Of a stretch of 39,213 nucleotides of DNA, positions 31,826 to 39,213 are shown piece after piece. The notes beneath the pieces were generated by a model. It saw only the letters and a program-made list of their open reading frames with translations. It did not search any database and had not been told where the DNA came from. Position 1 is the stretch's first letter. Every line of letters starts with the position of its first letter. The position numbers and the translations under genes were made by a program. Origin of the DNA: Planctomycetota bacterium (GTDB taxonomy: Bacteria; Planctomycetota; Planctomycetia; Pirellulales; UBA1268); NCBI GenBank assembly GCA_027592945.1, contig JAQCJP010000004.1:1-39213 (forward strand), given 5' to 3'.

Positions 31826-33265
31826 ATGGATTTGCAGGCCTACCAGACCGAGGGATTCCACGACGAGCTCTTCGATGACGCTCGCCGGCCGCGGCCCGGA
31901 GCCGAACTGCTCGTGCAGCGGCTCGAAGGCTTCTCCAACGGAGAACTCTCGGAGCGGCAGCGGGCTGCCGACAAGGCCCTCCTGACGATGGGGATCACCT
32001 TCAACGTCTACGGGGATGAGGCAGGCACGGAGAAGATCTGGCCGTTCGACATCGTGCCGCGGGTGATCGAGGCGGCTGAGTGGGCCGTGATCGAGCGGGG
32101 ACTGGCCCAGCGAATTCGGGCCCTCAACCTCTTCATCGACGACATCTACAACCGCCGGCAGATCGTGGCCGACGGCGTGGTGCCCGACTGGCTGGTCGAT
32201 TCCGGCAAGTGCTTCCGCGGGCCCTGCGCCGGCCTCACCCCGCCCCGCGGCGTCTGGTGCCACATCACCGGCACGGACCTGGTCCGCGGTGACGACGGCG
32301 TGATGTATGTCCTGGAGGACAACCTCCGCACCCCGTCGGGCGTCTCCTACGTGCTCGAGAACCGCGAGGTGATGAAGCGGACCTTCCCGCAGCTCTTCGA
32401 GGGGCAGCGGATCAGCCCGGTCGAAGACTACCCCGAGAAGCTGCTGGCGATGCTCCAGTATGTGGCTCCCAAACACGCCCGCGACCCGAGCGTCGTGGTG
32501 CTCACGCCCGGGATTTACAACTCCGCCTACTTCGAGCACAGCTTCCTGGCCCGCCAGATGGGAGTGGAGCTCGTCGAGGGCTCCGACCTCGTCGTCCAAA
32601 ACGACGTCGTCTTCATGCGGACGACCCGGGGCCTGGAGCGGGTCGATGTGATCTATCGGCGGATCGATGACGACTTCCTCGATCCGCTGGCCTTCCGACC
32701 CGACTCGCTGGTGGGCGTGCCGGGGCTGATGGCCGCCTATCGGAAGGGCAACGTGGCCCTGGTCAATGCCCCGGGGACGGGGATCGCCGACGACAAGGCG
32801 GTCTATGCCTTTGTGCCGCAGATCATCCGCTACTACCTGGGTGAGGATCCGATCATCCCCAACGTGCCCACCTGGGTCTGCGGGGAGCCGGCTCAGCGAG
32901 ACCATGTGCTGGCCAATCTCGCCGAGATGGTCGTCAAGCCGGCCAATGAGTCGGGCGGCTACGGGATCGTGCTCGGCCCCCGGGCATCGCAGCAAGAACT
33001 GACCGAGTGCCGTGATCGGATCCGCGCCAACCCCCGCAACTTCATCGCCCAGCCGATGCTCTCGCTCTCCCGGGTGCCGACGGTCGTCGGCGATGCGCTC
33101 GAGGGCCGGCACGTCGATCTGCGGCCCTTCATTCTCTACGGCGAAGAGATCTATGTCCTCCCCGGCGGTCTGACGCGGGTCGCCCTCGTGAAGGGTTCGC
33201 TGGTGGTCAACTCCTCGCAGGGTGGCGGCAGCAAGGATACCTGGGTCGTGCAGGCAGGAAGGTGA
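31826..33265 (+). CDS. Circularly permuted ATP-grasp type 2 protein (predicted amidoligase)
   Basis: A 479-residue protein starting at the ATG at 31826. It matches the circularly permuted ATP-grasp family (DUF404/DUF407/DUF410 region). Signature blocks seen in order are [11 protein letters not shown] (162-172), [20 protein letters not shown] (309-328), [12 protein letters not shown] (369-380), [11 protein letters not shown] (431-441) and [13 protein letters not shown] (462-474). The acidic and Lys/Asn residues of these blocks suit Mg-ATP binding. ATP-grasp enzymes join a carboxylate to an amine through an acyl phosphate. The substrates of this family are unknown. It is the first of three plus-strand genes with 7- and 9-base gaps, together with the alpha-E and transglutaminase genes, a recurrent association in bacterial genomes. 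Confidence 0.95.
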   Translation: MDLQAYQTEGFHDELFDDARRPRPGAELLVQRLEGFSNGELSERQRAADKALLTMGITFNVYGDEAGTEKIWPFDIVPRVIEAAEWAVIERGLAQRIRALNLFIDDIYNRRQIVADGVVPDWLVDSGKCFRGPCAGLTPPRGVWCHITGTDLVRGDDGVMYVLEDNLRTPSGVSYVLENREVMKRTFPQLFEGQRISPVEDYPEKLLAMLQYVAPKHARDPSVVVLTPGIYNSAYFEHSFLARQMGVELVEGSDLVVQNDVVFMRTTRGLERVDVIYRRIDDDFLDPLAFRPDSLVGVPGLMAAYRKGNVALVNAPGTGIADDKAVYAFVPQIIRYYLGEDPIIPNVPTWVCGEPAQRDHVLANLAEMVVKPANESGGYGIVLGPRASQQELTECRDRIRANPRNFIAQPMLSLSRVPTVVGDALEGRHVDLRPFILYGEEIYVLPGGLTRVALVKGSLVVNSSQGGGSKDTWVVQAGR

Positions 33266-33272
33266 CGGGGCG

Positions 33273-34382
33273 ATGCTGTCGCGGGTGGCCGAAAACGTCT
33301 ACTGGATGAACCGCCAGATCGAGCGGGCCGAGAACGTGGCCCGTGCGGTGGAGACGGCCCTCGATCTCTCCGTCGAGGGCACGATCAGTCAGGGCCGCCT
33401 CTGGAACGCGTTGGTCTGCACTTTTGGCGACCAGGCCGACTTCTGGGCTCGGCATGGCCTGGCCGACCAGGCACATGTGATCTCGTTTCTCTCCTTCGAG
33501 CCGGGCAATCCCAACTCGATCGCCAGTTGCCTGCATGCCGCTCGCGAGAACGCCCGCACGGTTCGCGACATGATCAGTACTCCTATGTGGGAGGAGATCA
33601 ACAAGGTTCATCTCTACATGCAGTCGGCAGCCCAGCAGTACGGCGGCTGGCTGCATCCGCGGGAGTTCCTCGACGAGGTGAAGCGGGCCAGCCAACTGAT
33701 CACCGGCGTCGCCGACGCGACGATGTCCCATGGCGAGGCCTGGCACTTCGCCCGGCTGGGTCGGCTCATCGAGCGGGCCGACAAGACGAGCCGGGTCTTG
33801 GATGTGGAACACTATTTTAAGCCGGCGGCTTTCCGCTTCGCGCCGCCGGCAGACAGCACCACAGCCGATCCGCGCTCCCAGGCGGCTTTCCGCTTCGCGC
33901 CGCCGGCAGACAGCACCACAGCCGATCCGCACTCCCAAGCGACGGCACCTGTCGCGCCGGCGGAGGGCGGTGACGAGCCGCCGGGCGGTGATGCCGTGCA
34001 GTGGTCGGCGGTGCTCGAAAGCGCCAGCGCCCTCGAGATGTACCGCAAGCAATACGGGCCTGTCGTGCGTCGCAACGTCGCGGAGTTCCTGATCTTCGAT
34101 CGCTTCTTTCCGCGGACCATGCACTTCTGCCTGATTAAGGCCGAGGAGTCGTTGCTGGCGATCACCGGCGGTGCCAAGGGGGCCTACACCAACCCCGCCG
34201 AGCGACGGCTCGGACGGCTCCGGTCAGGACTCGACTACGGCCACATCGACGAGGTGCTGGCGGGCGACGAGGGCCTCCACGAGTTCATCGACGGCTTCCA
34301 GCAGCGGCTCAATCGGGCCAGTGACGCGGTCCAGGAGACCTTCTTCGCCACGCGGCCCGCCGGCCCCGTGGCCGAGGCCTAG
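33273..34382 (+). CDS. Alpha-E domain protein (DUF403) with a duplicated insert
   Basis: A 369-residue mostly helical protein. The ATG at 33273 lies 7 bases after the previous stop, with GGAAGG in the end of the previous gene as ribosome-binding site. The beginning MLSRVAENVYWMNRQIERAENVAR and the conserved LGRLIERADKTSRVLDV block identify the alpha-E family, whose members always accompany ATP-grasp and transglutaminase partners and probably act as a structural or regulatory subunit. Typical members have about 310-320 residues. This one is longer because of a linker insertion at about residues 184-240, between the RVLDV helix and VQWSAVLESASALEMYRK. The insertion contains two 19-residue copies beginning AAFRFAPPADSTTADP, followed by a Pro/Gly/Ala-rich stretch. 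It is probably a surface loop that does not disturb the fold. Confidence 0.93.
   Translation: MLSRVAENVYWMNRQIERAENVARAVETALDLSVEGTISQGRLWNALVCTFGDQADFWARHGLADQAHVISFLSFEPGNPNSIASCLHAARENARTVRDMISTPMWEEINKVHLYMQSAAQQYGGWLHPREFLDEVKRASQLITGVADATMSHGEAWHFARLGRLIERADKTSRVLDVEHYFKPAAFRFAPPADSTTADPRSQAAFRFAPPADSTTADPHSQATAPVAPAEGGDEPPGGDAVQWSAVLESASALEMYRKQYGPVVRRNVAEFLIFDRFFPRTMHFCLIKAEESLLAITGGAKGAYTNPAERRLGRLRSGLDYGHIDEVLAGDEGLHEFIDGFQQRLNRASDAVQETFFATRPAGPVAEA
33825..33938 (+). repeat. In-frame 57-base tandem duplication containing a palindrome
   Basis: Copies at 33825-33881 and 33882-33938 differ at only two bases (one Arg-to-His change, one silent). The first copy with its left flank contains CCGGCGGC at 33822-33829 and GCCGCCGG at 33842-33849, perfect inverted arms around a 12-base loop. 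The second copy keeps a 6-bp version of the arms (GGCGGC/GCCGCC). The near identity suggests a recent duplication of a palindromic element inside the coding sequence. Confidence 0.85.
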
Positions 34383-34391
34383 GAGCCGGCA

Positions 34392-37300
34392 ATGGCCATC
34401 CGTGTCGCCCTCCATCATCGCACCGAGTATCGCTTCGACCGCGAGGTGCGGCTGGCTCCCCATGCGATCCGGCTGCGACCCGCACCCCACTGCCGAACCC
34501 GGATCACCGGCTATTCGCTCACGGTCGAGCCGGCCGGCCACTTCCTGAACTGGCAGCAGGACCCGCAGGGCAACCATGTGGCCCGGCTCGTCTTTCCGGA
34601 GCCAGCCCGGCAGCTCGTCCTGGAGGTCGACCTGGTCGCGGAACTCGTCGCGATCAATGCCTTCGACTTCTTCCTCGAACCCCAGGTGGAGCGGTTTCCG
34701 TTCGCGTATGACCCGCTTCTGGCCGCGGAACTGGCCCCCTATCGTGAGATGGGAGCGGCCACCGGCGGGCCGCTCGTCGATACCTTCCTCGACGACTTTC
34801 GCCAGACCGGTCTGCCGGCGGCGGCCGGGCGGACAATCGACCTGCTCGTCGCGCTCAATCAGGCGGTTCACGATCGGGTGGGCTACGTGATCCGGATGGA
34901 GCCGGGCGTGCAGTCGCCCGAGGAAACCCTCGGCCTCGGCACCGGCAGCTGCCGCGACTCATCCTGGCTGTTTGTCGCCTTGGCCCGTCGCCTCGGCCTG
35001 GCAGCCCGCTTCTGCTCGGGCTATCTCGTCCAACTCGCCCCCGACGAGAAGCCGCTGGAGGGACCGGCCGGTCCGGCCGCCGACTTCACCGATCTGCACG
35101 CCTGGGCGGAGGTCTATCTCCCGGGTGCGGGCTGGGTCGGCTTCGACCCGACCAGCGGCCTCTTGGCCGCCGAGGGCCACATCCCGCTGGCGGCCACGCC
35201 CGAGCCCCGCAGCGCCGCGCCCGTTTCTGGCGCGGTCGATCCCTGCACGACCGAGTTTGGCTTCACGATGCGGCTCTCGCGGCTGGCCGAATCACCCCGC
35301 ACGACGCGGCCCTTCGCTCCGGAGCAGTGGGAACGGATTCTGGCCGTCGGCGAGGAGGTCGATCAGGCGCTCGCCGCCGCTGACGTTCGGCTGACCATGG
35401 GGGGCGAGCCGACCTATGTCTCGATCGACGACTTCGAGTCACCGGAATGGAACACCGTCGCCCTGGGCGACCAGAAGCGGCAGCAGGCCGGGGTGATGGC
35501 CCGGCGGCTGCTCGAACGGCTGGCCCCCGGCGGCGTCCTCCTCGAGGGGCAGGGAAAGTGGTATCCCGGCGAGCCGCTGCCCCGCTGGACGCTCGACTTG
35601 CTCAAGCGTCGCGATGGGGAGCCGATCTGGCAGCGGCGGGATCTGCTCGCTGACGACCCGCCCCCGCCGGAACGGTCCGCTGAGCCGGAGACCGTCGACG
35701 ATGAGCCCGTCGACCTTCCCCGGCCGACCCTGGCCGAGCGGCAGGGGGCTGCCAGCGTGGCGAGCCGCTTCCTCCAAGGCCTCGCCGCACGGCTCTCGCT
35801 GGCCCCCGCGTCGGTCATGGCAGCGCACGAGGTTGCACCCACCAGCCCGCTGGCCGCGGAGGCAACCGACACCGAGACACCGGCGGCCTTCGTGCTGCCG
35901 CTGCTGCGGCAGCGGGGCGGCGGCGAGGTCTGCTGGCGATCGAGCGACTGGCCGATGCCGGCCCGCCGGGTGCCGCTCGTGCCGGGTGACTCTCCTGCCG
36001 GCCTGCGGCTGCCGATGGGAAGTCTGCCCTGGCCAACGGAAGAGGAAGTCCTGGCTGGTACCGGGATCGTCCGGACCTCGGTGGTGACGGAAGTCCGCCG
36101 GGGGCGGCTCCATGTCTTCCTACCGCCACTCGATCCCCTGCCAGAGGAGGCCCGCGATCCCCAGGCGGCACCGGGGCCGGCCGCTGATGACTGGCTCGAC
36201 CTCATCGCAGCGATTGAGGCGGTGGCGACGGAACTCGACCAGCCGGTCGTGCTGGAAGGCTATCCGCCACCGTACGATCCGCGGCTCGAGCGGCTGCATG
36301 TCACGCCTGATCCGGGTGTCATCGAGGTCAATGTGCCGGCGGTGGGATCGTGGCGGGATCTCGTATACCTGCGGGAGACTCTCGATGCCGAGGCACGGGC
36401 CAGCCGGTTGACGGCGGAGAAGTTCGAACTCGACGGCCTCCACACCGGGACCGGCGGCGGCGACCACGTCGTCCTTGGCGGGGCCCGGCCAGCCGACAGC
36501 CCATTCCTGCGGCGGCCCCAGCTGCTCGCCGGCATGGTGGCCTACTTCAACAATCATCCCTCGCTTTCCTACCTGTTCGCCGGTCGCTTCATCGGACCGA
36601 CCAGCCAGGCGCCGCGGATCGACGAGGCCCGCCACGAGAGCCTCTACGAACTCGAGATCGCGATGCAGCAGTTGGCGGCCGTCGATCCGGCCGGGCCGCC
36701 GCCAGGATCGCCGGCCCAGCGTGATGGGCTCTGTGTGCTGCCCTGGTTCACCGACCGCGTGTTCCGCAACATCCTCACCGACCTGACGGGCAACACCCAC
36801 CGGGCTGAGTTCTGCATCGACAAGCTCTGGTCGCCCGACTCGGCCGGCGGCCGCCGCGGCCTGCTCGAGTTGCGGGGCTTCGAGATGGCGCCGCACGTCA
36901 GGATGGGCCTGCTGGCCCAGCTGGTGGTGCGGGCATTGGTGGCCTGGCTCTGGCGGGAACCCTACCGGGGCGGCCTGGTCCGCTGGGGCACGGCGCTCCA
37001 CGACCGCTTCATGCTGCCCCACTTCCTGATGCAGGATTTCGCCGTCGTCGTCGCTGAACTACGGCGGGCGGGCTTCAGCTTCGAGACGGAGTGGTTCGAG
37101 AGTTTTGTCGAGTTTCGGTTTCCGCGGCTCGGCGAGGTGACCCACGACGGCGTGCGACTGGAACTGCGGACGGCGCTCGAGCCCTGGCATGTGCTGGGCG
37201 AGCAGTCGGCCGGCGGGAGTACCGCCCGGATGGTCGACAGTTCACTCGAGCGGCTGCAGGTCAAGGCAGCCGGCCTCGTGCCGGGCCGACACGCCATCGC

Positions 37301-37670
37301 CTGCAACGGCCGGCGGGTGCCCCTGGTGGCGACCGGCGTGCCCGGGGAGTTCGTGGCCGGGGTGCGGTTTCGGGCGTGGCAGCCGGCCGACTGCCTTCAT
37401 CCGATGATCCCGGTCCACTCGCCGCTGGTCTTCGACGTGGTTGATCTCTGGAGCGGCCGCAGCCTTGGCGGCTGCACCTGGCATGTCGTCCATCCCGGGG
37501 GTCGCTCCTTCGAGACGCGGCCGGTCAACGCCCTCGAGGCGGAGAGCCGGCGGGTCGCGAGGTTCTTCGCCACCGGCCACACGCCCGGTCCGTTCGAGCC
37601 ACCGCCGGAGGAACGCAATCCCGACTACGCCTGCACGCTCGACCTCAGGAGGCAGGCGGCGATTGGATGA
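34392..37670 (+). CDS. Transglutaminase-like protease/ligase with C-terminal DUF2126
   Basis: A 1092-residue cytoplasmic protein. The ribosome-binding AGGAG (34381-34385) overlaps the TAG of the alpha-E gene and lies six bases before the ATG at 34392, so the genes are translationally coupled. Residues 1-95 are the bacterial transglutaminase N-terminal domain (HHRTEYRFDREVRLAPHAIRL). The papain-like transglutaminase core has the full triad: Cys187 in GTGSCRDSSW, His236 in DLHAWAEVY and Asp252 in GFDPTSG. From about residue 330 to the end is DUF2126 (LTMGGEPTYVSIDD, then a long Ala/Pro-rich variable part, and HPSLSYLFAGRFIGPTSQAPR). Such proteins are predicted to cleave or form amide bonds in the product of the ATP-grasp partner. 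The last 26 bases overlap the convergent gene. Confidence 0.95.
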   Translation: MAIRVALHHRTEYRFDREVRLAPHAIRLRPAPHCRTRITGYSLTVEPAGHFLNWQQDPQGNHVARLVFPEPARQLVLEVDLVAELVAINAFDFFLEPQVERFPFAYDPLLAAELAPYREMGAATGGPLVDTFLDDFRQTGLPAAAGRTIDLLVALNQAVHDRVGYVIRMEPGVQSPEETLGLGTGSCRDSSWLFVALARRLGLAARFCSGYLVQLAPDEKPLEGPAGPAADFTDLHAWAEVYLPGAGWVGFDPTSGLLAAEGHIPLAATPEPRSAAPVSGAVDPCTTEFGFTMRLSRLAESPRTTRPFAPEQWERILAVGEEVDQALAAADVRLTMGGEPTYVSIDDFESPEWNTVALGDQKRQQAGVMARRLLERLAPGGVLLEGQGKWYPGEPLPRWTLDLLKRRDGEPIWQRRDLLADDPPPPERSAEPETVDDEPVDLPRPTLAERQGAASVASRFLQGLAARLSLAPASVMAAHEVAPTSPLAAEATDTETPAAFVLPLLRQRGGGEVCWRSSDWPMPARRVPLVPGDSPAGLRLPMGSLPWPTEEEVLAGTGIVRTSVVTEVRRGRLHVFLPPLDPLPEEARDPQAAPGPAADDWLDLIAAIEAVATELDQPVVLEGYPPPYDPRLERLHVTPDPGVIEVNVPAVGSWRDLVYLRETLDAEARASRLTAEKFELDGLHTGTGGGDHVVLGGARPADSPFLRRPQLLAGMVAYFNNHPSLSYLFAGRFIGPTSQAPRIDEARHESLYELEIAMQQLAAVDPAGPPPGSPAQRDGLCVLPWFTDRVFRNILTDLTGNTHRAEFCIDKLWSPDSAGGRRGLLELRGFEMAPHVRMGLLAQLVVRALVAWLWREPYRGGLVRWGTALHDRFMLPHFLMQDFAVVVAELRRAGFSFETEWFESFVEFRFPRLGEVTHDGVRLELRTALEPWHVLGEQSAGGSTARMVDSSLERLQVKAAGLVPGRHAIACNGRRVPLVATGVPGEFVAGVRFRAWQPADCLHPMIPVHSPLVFDVVDLWSGRSLGGCTWHVVHPGGRSFETRPVNALEAESRRVARFFATGHTPGPFEPPPEERNPDYACTLDLRRQAAIG

Positions 37671-39108
37671 CCGGCCCACTGCGGACCGCATGACGAGCGA
37701 TGCCGGCAAGCATCCGGCGGAAGACGAGCTCGTGAAGCGGCCAGATGGCATACCAGTAGGCCAGACCGCCGAGGCCGCGGGGATCGAAGACGGCCGTCTG
37801 GTGGATCGTGACATCGCCGTCGCGGGGCACCACCTCGAACTCGAGCCAGCCCCGCCCGGGGAGCTTCATCTCGGCGGCCAGTCGCAGTCGCCGAGGCGGC
37901 TCGCAGATCTCCACCCGCCAGCAGTCGAGCGTGTCGCCGGTGCAGAGCCGGTCGGGATCGCGGCGACCTCGCGACATTCCGGGGCCGCCGATCAGCCGGT
38001 CGAGCCAGCCGCGGAGCGTCCAGAGCCAGTTGCAGGCGTACCAGCCGTTGGTCCCGCCGATCCGCTCAACCGCCGCGAAGGCCCGCTCGGGCGAGACGGC
38101 CACCACCTGATGGCGATGGTCGACCAGCCGCGATTCCTCGTGGGCTCCGCCGTAGCGTCGGGGAAGATCCTCGACATCGGCGAAGTCGGCCCAACGCTTG
38201 CCGGCGAAAGCCGCATCAGCCTGGTCGGCCGCCTCGCTGACCGCCGTGGCCAGGTCGCGAGGCCGAATGGCGAACTCGCGGCCCGCCGCGTCGTTGGTGA
38301 CCACCGTGGGGTTTTTCAGCCCGTCGATCAACTTGCGTCCTACCTTCGAGTACCGCGGCGTGACCAGCTTGAGCCAGAGGCTCGAGAGCCGCGGCGTCAG
38401 CACCGGGACGGGAATCATCAGCCGTCGCAGGCCACGCTGCCTGGCGTACTCCCGCATGATAGCGCCGTAGGAGACCTTGTCTGGCCCACCAATCTCGAAA
38501 ATCCTGGGCGGCCCCGGGGGCAGCGTGACCGCCGCAGCCAGGTAGCCCACCACATCGGTGATCGCGATCGGCTGGGTGGGGGTCGCCAGCCAGGCTGGGC
38601 AGATCATCACCGGCAACCGCTCGACGAGCGTCCGCACCAGGTCGAAGGAAAAACTGCCTGCCCCGACGACGATCGAGGCTCGAAACTCGATGACATCCAG
38701 ACCGCCTGCACGGAGGATCGCTCCCACCTCGTGGCGACTGCGGAGATGGGGTGAGAGCCGCTCGTCGTCATCGGCGCCGAGACCGCCGAGGTAGATGATC
38801 CGCTTGACCCCCGCGGCCCGGGCCGCGGCTGCGAACCGCTCGGCGGCCAGCCGGTCGGCTCGTTCGAAATCGACGCCGCTCTCCATCGAGTGGACGAGCC
38901 AGTAGGCGGTGTCGATGCCCGCGCAGGCCCGGGCGAGGTCGTCCGGATCAGTGGCGTCGCCCGCCATCACCTCCGTCCGCGGCCCGGTTCGCCCCTCGAG
39001 CTTGGCTGGCCGCCTGGCCAGGCAGCGGACCTCGTAGCCTTGCCGTTCGAGTTCCGGCAGGAGCACGCCCCCGACATACCCGGTCGCCCCTGTCAGCAGT
39101 ATTCGCAT
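37645..39108 (-). CDS. NAD(P)-binding epimerase-like protein with C-terminal DUF2867-type domain
   Basis: A 487-residue protein. The start at 39108 leads directly into the Rossmann motif (LLTGATGYVGG). Residues 1-300 follow the atypical SDR pattern (AYWLVHSMES, KRIIYLGGLG, EFRASIVVGAGS, PIAITDVVGYLAAA). The classic catalytic YxxxK is not in the usual place, as in other atypical NmrA-like members. Residues about 320-480 resemble DUF2867, a START-like domain (VSPERAFAAVERIGGTNGW, GMSRGRRDPDRLCTGDTLD, then HQTAVFDPRGLGGLAYWYA). This two-domain combination is widespread, and its substrate is unknown. It runs convergently into the transglutaminase gene. Only 105 bases upstream are visible. Confidence 0.93.
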   Translation of the reverse strand: MRILLTGATGYVGGVLLPELERQGYEVRCLARRPAKLEGRTGPRTEVMAGDATDPDDLARACAGIDTAYWLVHSMESGVDFERADRLAAERFAAAARAAGVKRIIYLGGLGADDDERLSPHLRSRHEVGAILRAGGLDVIEFRASIVVGAGSFSFDLVRTLVERLPVMICPAWLATPTQPIAITDVVGYLAAAVTLPPGPPRIFEIGGPDKVSYGAIMREYARQRGLRRLMIPVPVLTPRLSSLWLKLVTPRYSKVGRKLIDGLKNPTVVTNDAAGREFAIRPRDLATAVSEAADQADAAFAGKRWADFADVEDLPRRYGGAHEESRLVDHRHQVVAVSPERAFAAVERIGGTNGWYACNWLWTLRGWLDRLIGGPGMSRGRRDPDRLCTGDTLDCWRVEICEPPRRLRLAAEMKLPGRGWLEFEVVPRDGDVTIHQTAVFDPRGLGGLAYWYAIWPLHELVFRRMLAGIARHAVRSGPVIQSPPAS

Positions 39109-39165
39109 TCCAAGAGTCTACGCGACCAGAGCGGCGAGGGGTGGGCCCGTGCCATCTCACCGGAC

Positions 39166-39213
39166 GCTCGCTCCAGGCATCCTGCCTTTCGCTCGCTCGA
39201 TGCTGGCTCGCTC
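39166..39213. repeat. Three GCTCGCTC octamers at the window end
   Basis: Exact copies of GCTCGCTC occur at 39166-39173, 39191-39198 and 39206-39213 in the region upstream of the epimerase-like gene, with start-to-start distances of 25 and 15 bases. The array may continue beyond the window. They could be regulator sites or simple GC-rich repetition. Confidence 0.4.

Noticed and set aside
1-39213. tRNA or rRNA genes, CRISPR arrays, integrase or intact transposase genes
   Set aside because: Looked for in the gaps between genes by eye. No cloverleaf with a TTCRA loop, no regularly spaced repeats and no DDE or tyrosine recombinase motif were found. Short diverged elements could be missed without a computed search.

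Overview
The window looks like a chromosomal segment of a high-GC planctomycete, probably from the Pirellulales side of the phylum. The evidence is a set of hallmark families: a PEP-CTERM tail, a DUF1559 protein with a prepilin-type N-terminus, an autotransporter-associated (PATR) repeat protein, a LEPR-XLL surface protein with dockerin repeats, a one-polypeptide Ser/Thr kinase with an extra signalling domain, and very long Gly/Pro-rich envelope proteins. No rRNA, tRNA, CRISPR array or intact insertion sequence was seen.

Layout. 1-5050: surface and accessory genes. These are the 3' end of a PEP-CTERM gene, a DUF1559 gene followed by an EF-hand lipoprotein, an apparently truncated PATR protein behind an elaborate regulatory region, and a secreted cyclase-family hydrolase. 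5066-13567 (minus): mfd, a 1286-residue LEPR-XLL/lamin-tail/CotH/dockerin protein, a candidate structured leader, a candidate 38-residue ORF, and an exported Ntn amidohydrolase. 13711-15483 (plus): ilvB, the acetolactate synthase large subunit, with no small-subunit gene next to it. 15538-23002 (minus): a four-gene envelope operon led by a PilM protein that carries a PilN-like membrane/coiled-coil extension. Behind it come two single-pass proteins with large Gly/Pro-rich regions and a secreted helical-repeat protein. 23179-27079 (plus): a translationally coupled trio of a GH38/57-like protein, cmk and plsC. 27042-30053 (minus): a large secreted protein with carbohydrate-binding-like and TIM-barrel-like parts. 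30258-31700 (plus): a kinase with a degenerate receiver domain. 31826-37670 (plus): a tight three-gene cluster of circularly permuted ATP-grasp, alpha-E protein and transglutaminase-DUF2126. 37645-39108 (minus): an NAD(P)-binding epimerase-like protein with a DUF2867-type C-terminus.

How the genes work together. The most system-like parts are the ATP-grasp/alpha-E/transglutaminase cluster, which is predicted to make and process an amide-linked peptide or protein tag of unknown chemistry, and the PilM-led operon, which looks like the inner-membrane platform of a divergent type IV pilus or type II secretion machine. The rest is mainly housekeeping (mfd, ilvB, cmk, plsC) mixed with secreted planctomycete-specific proteins. 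All functions are inferred from reading the sequence; no database search was run.
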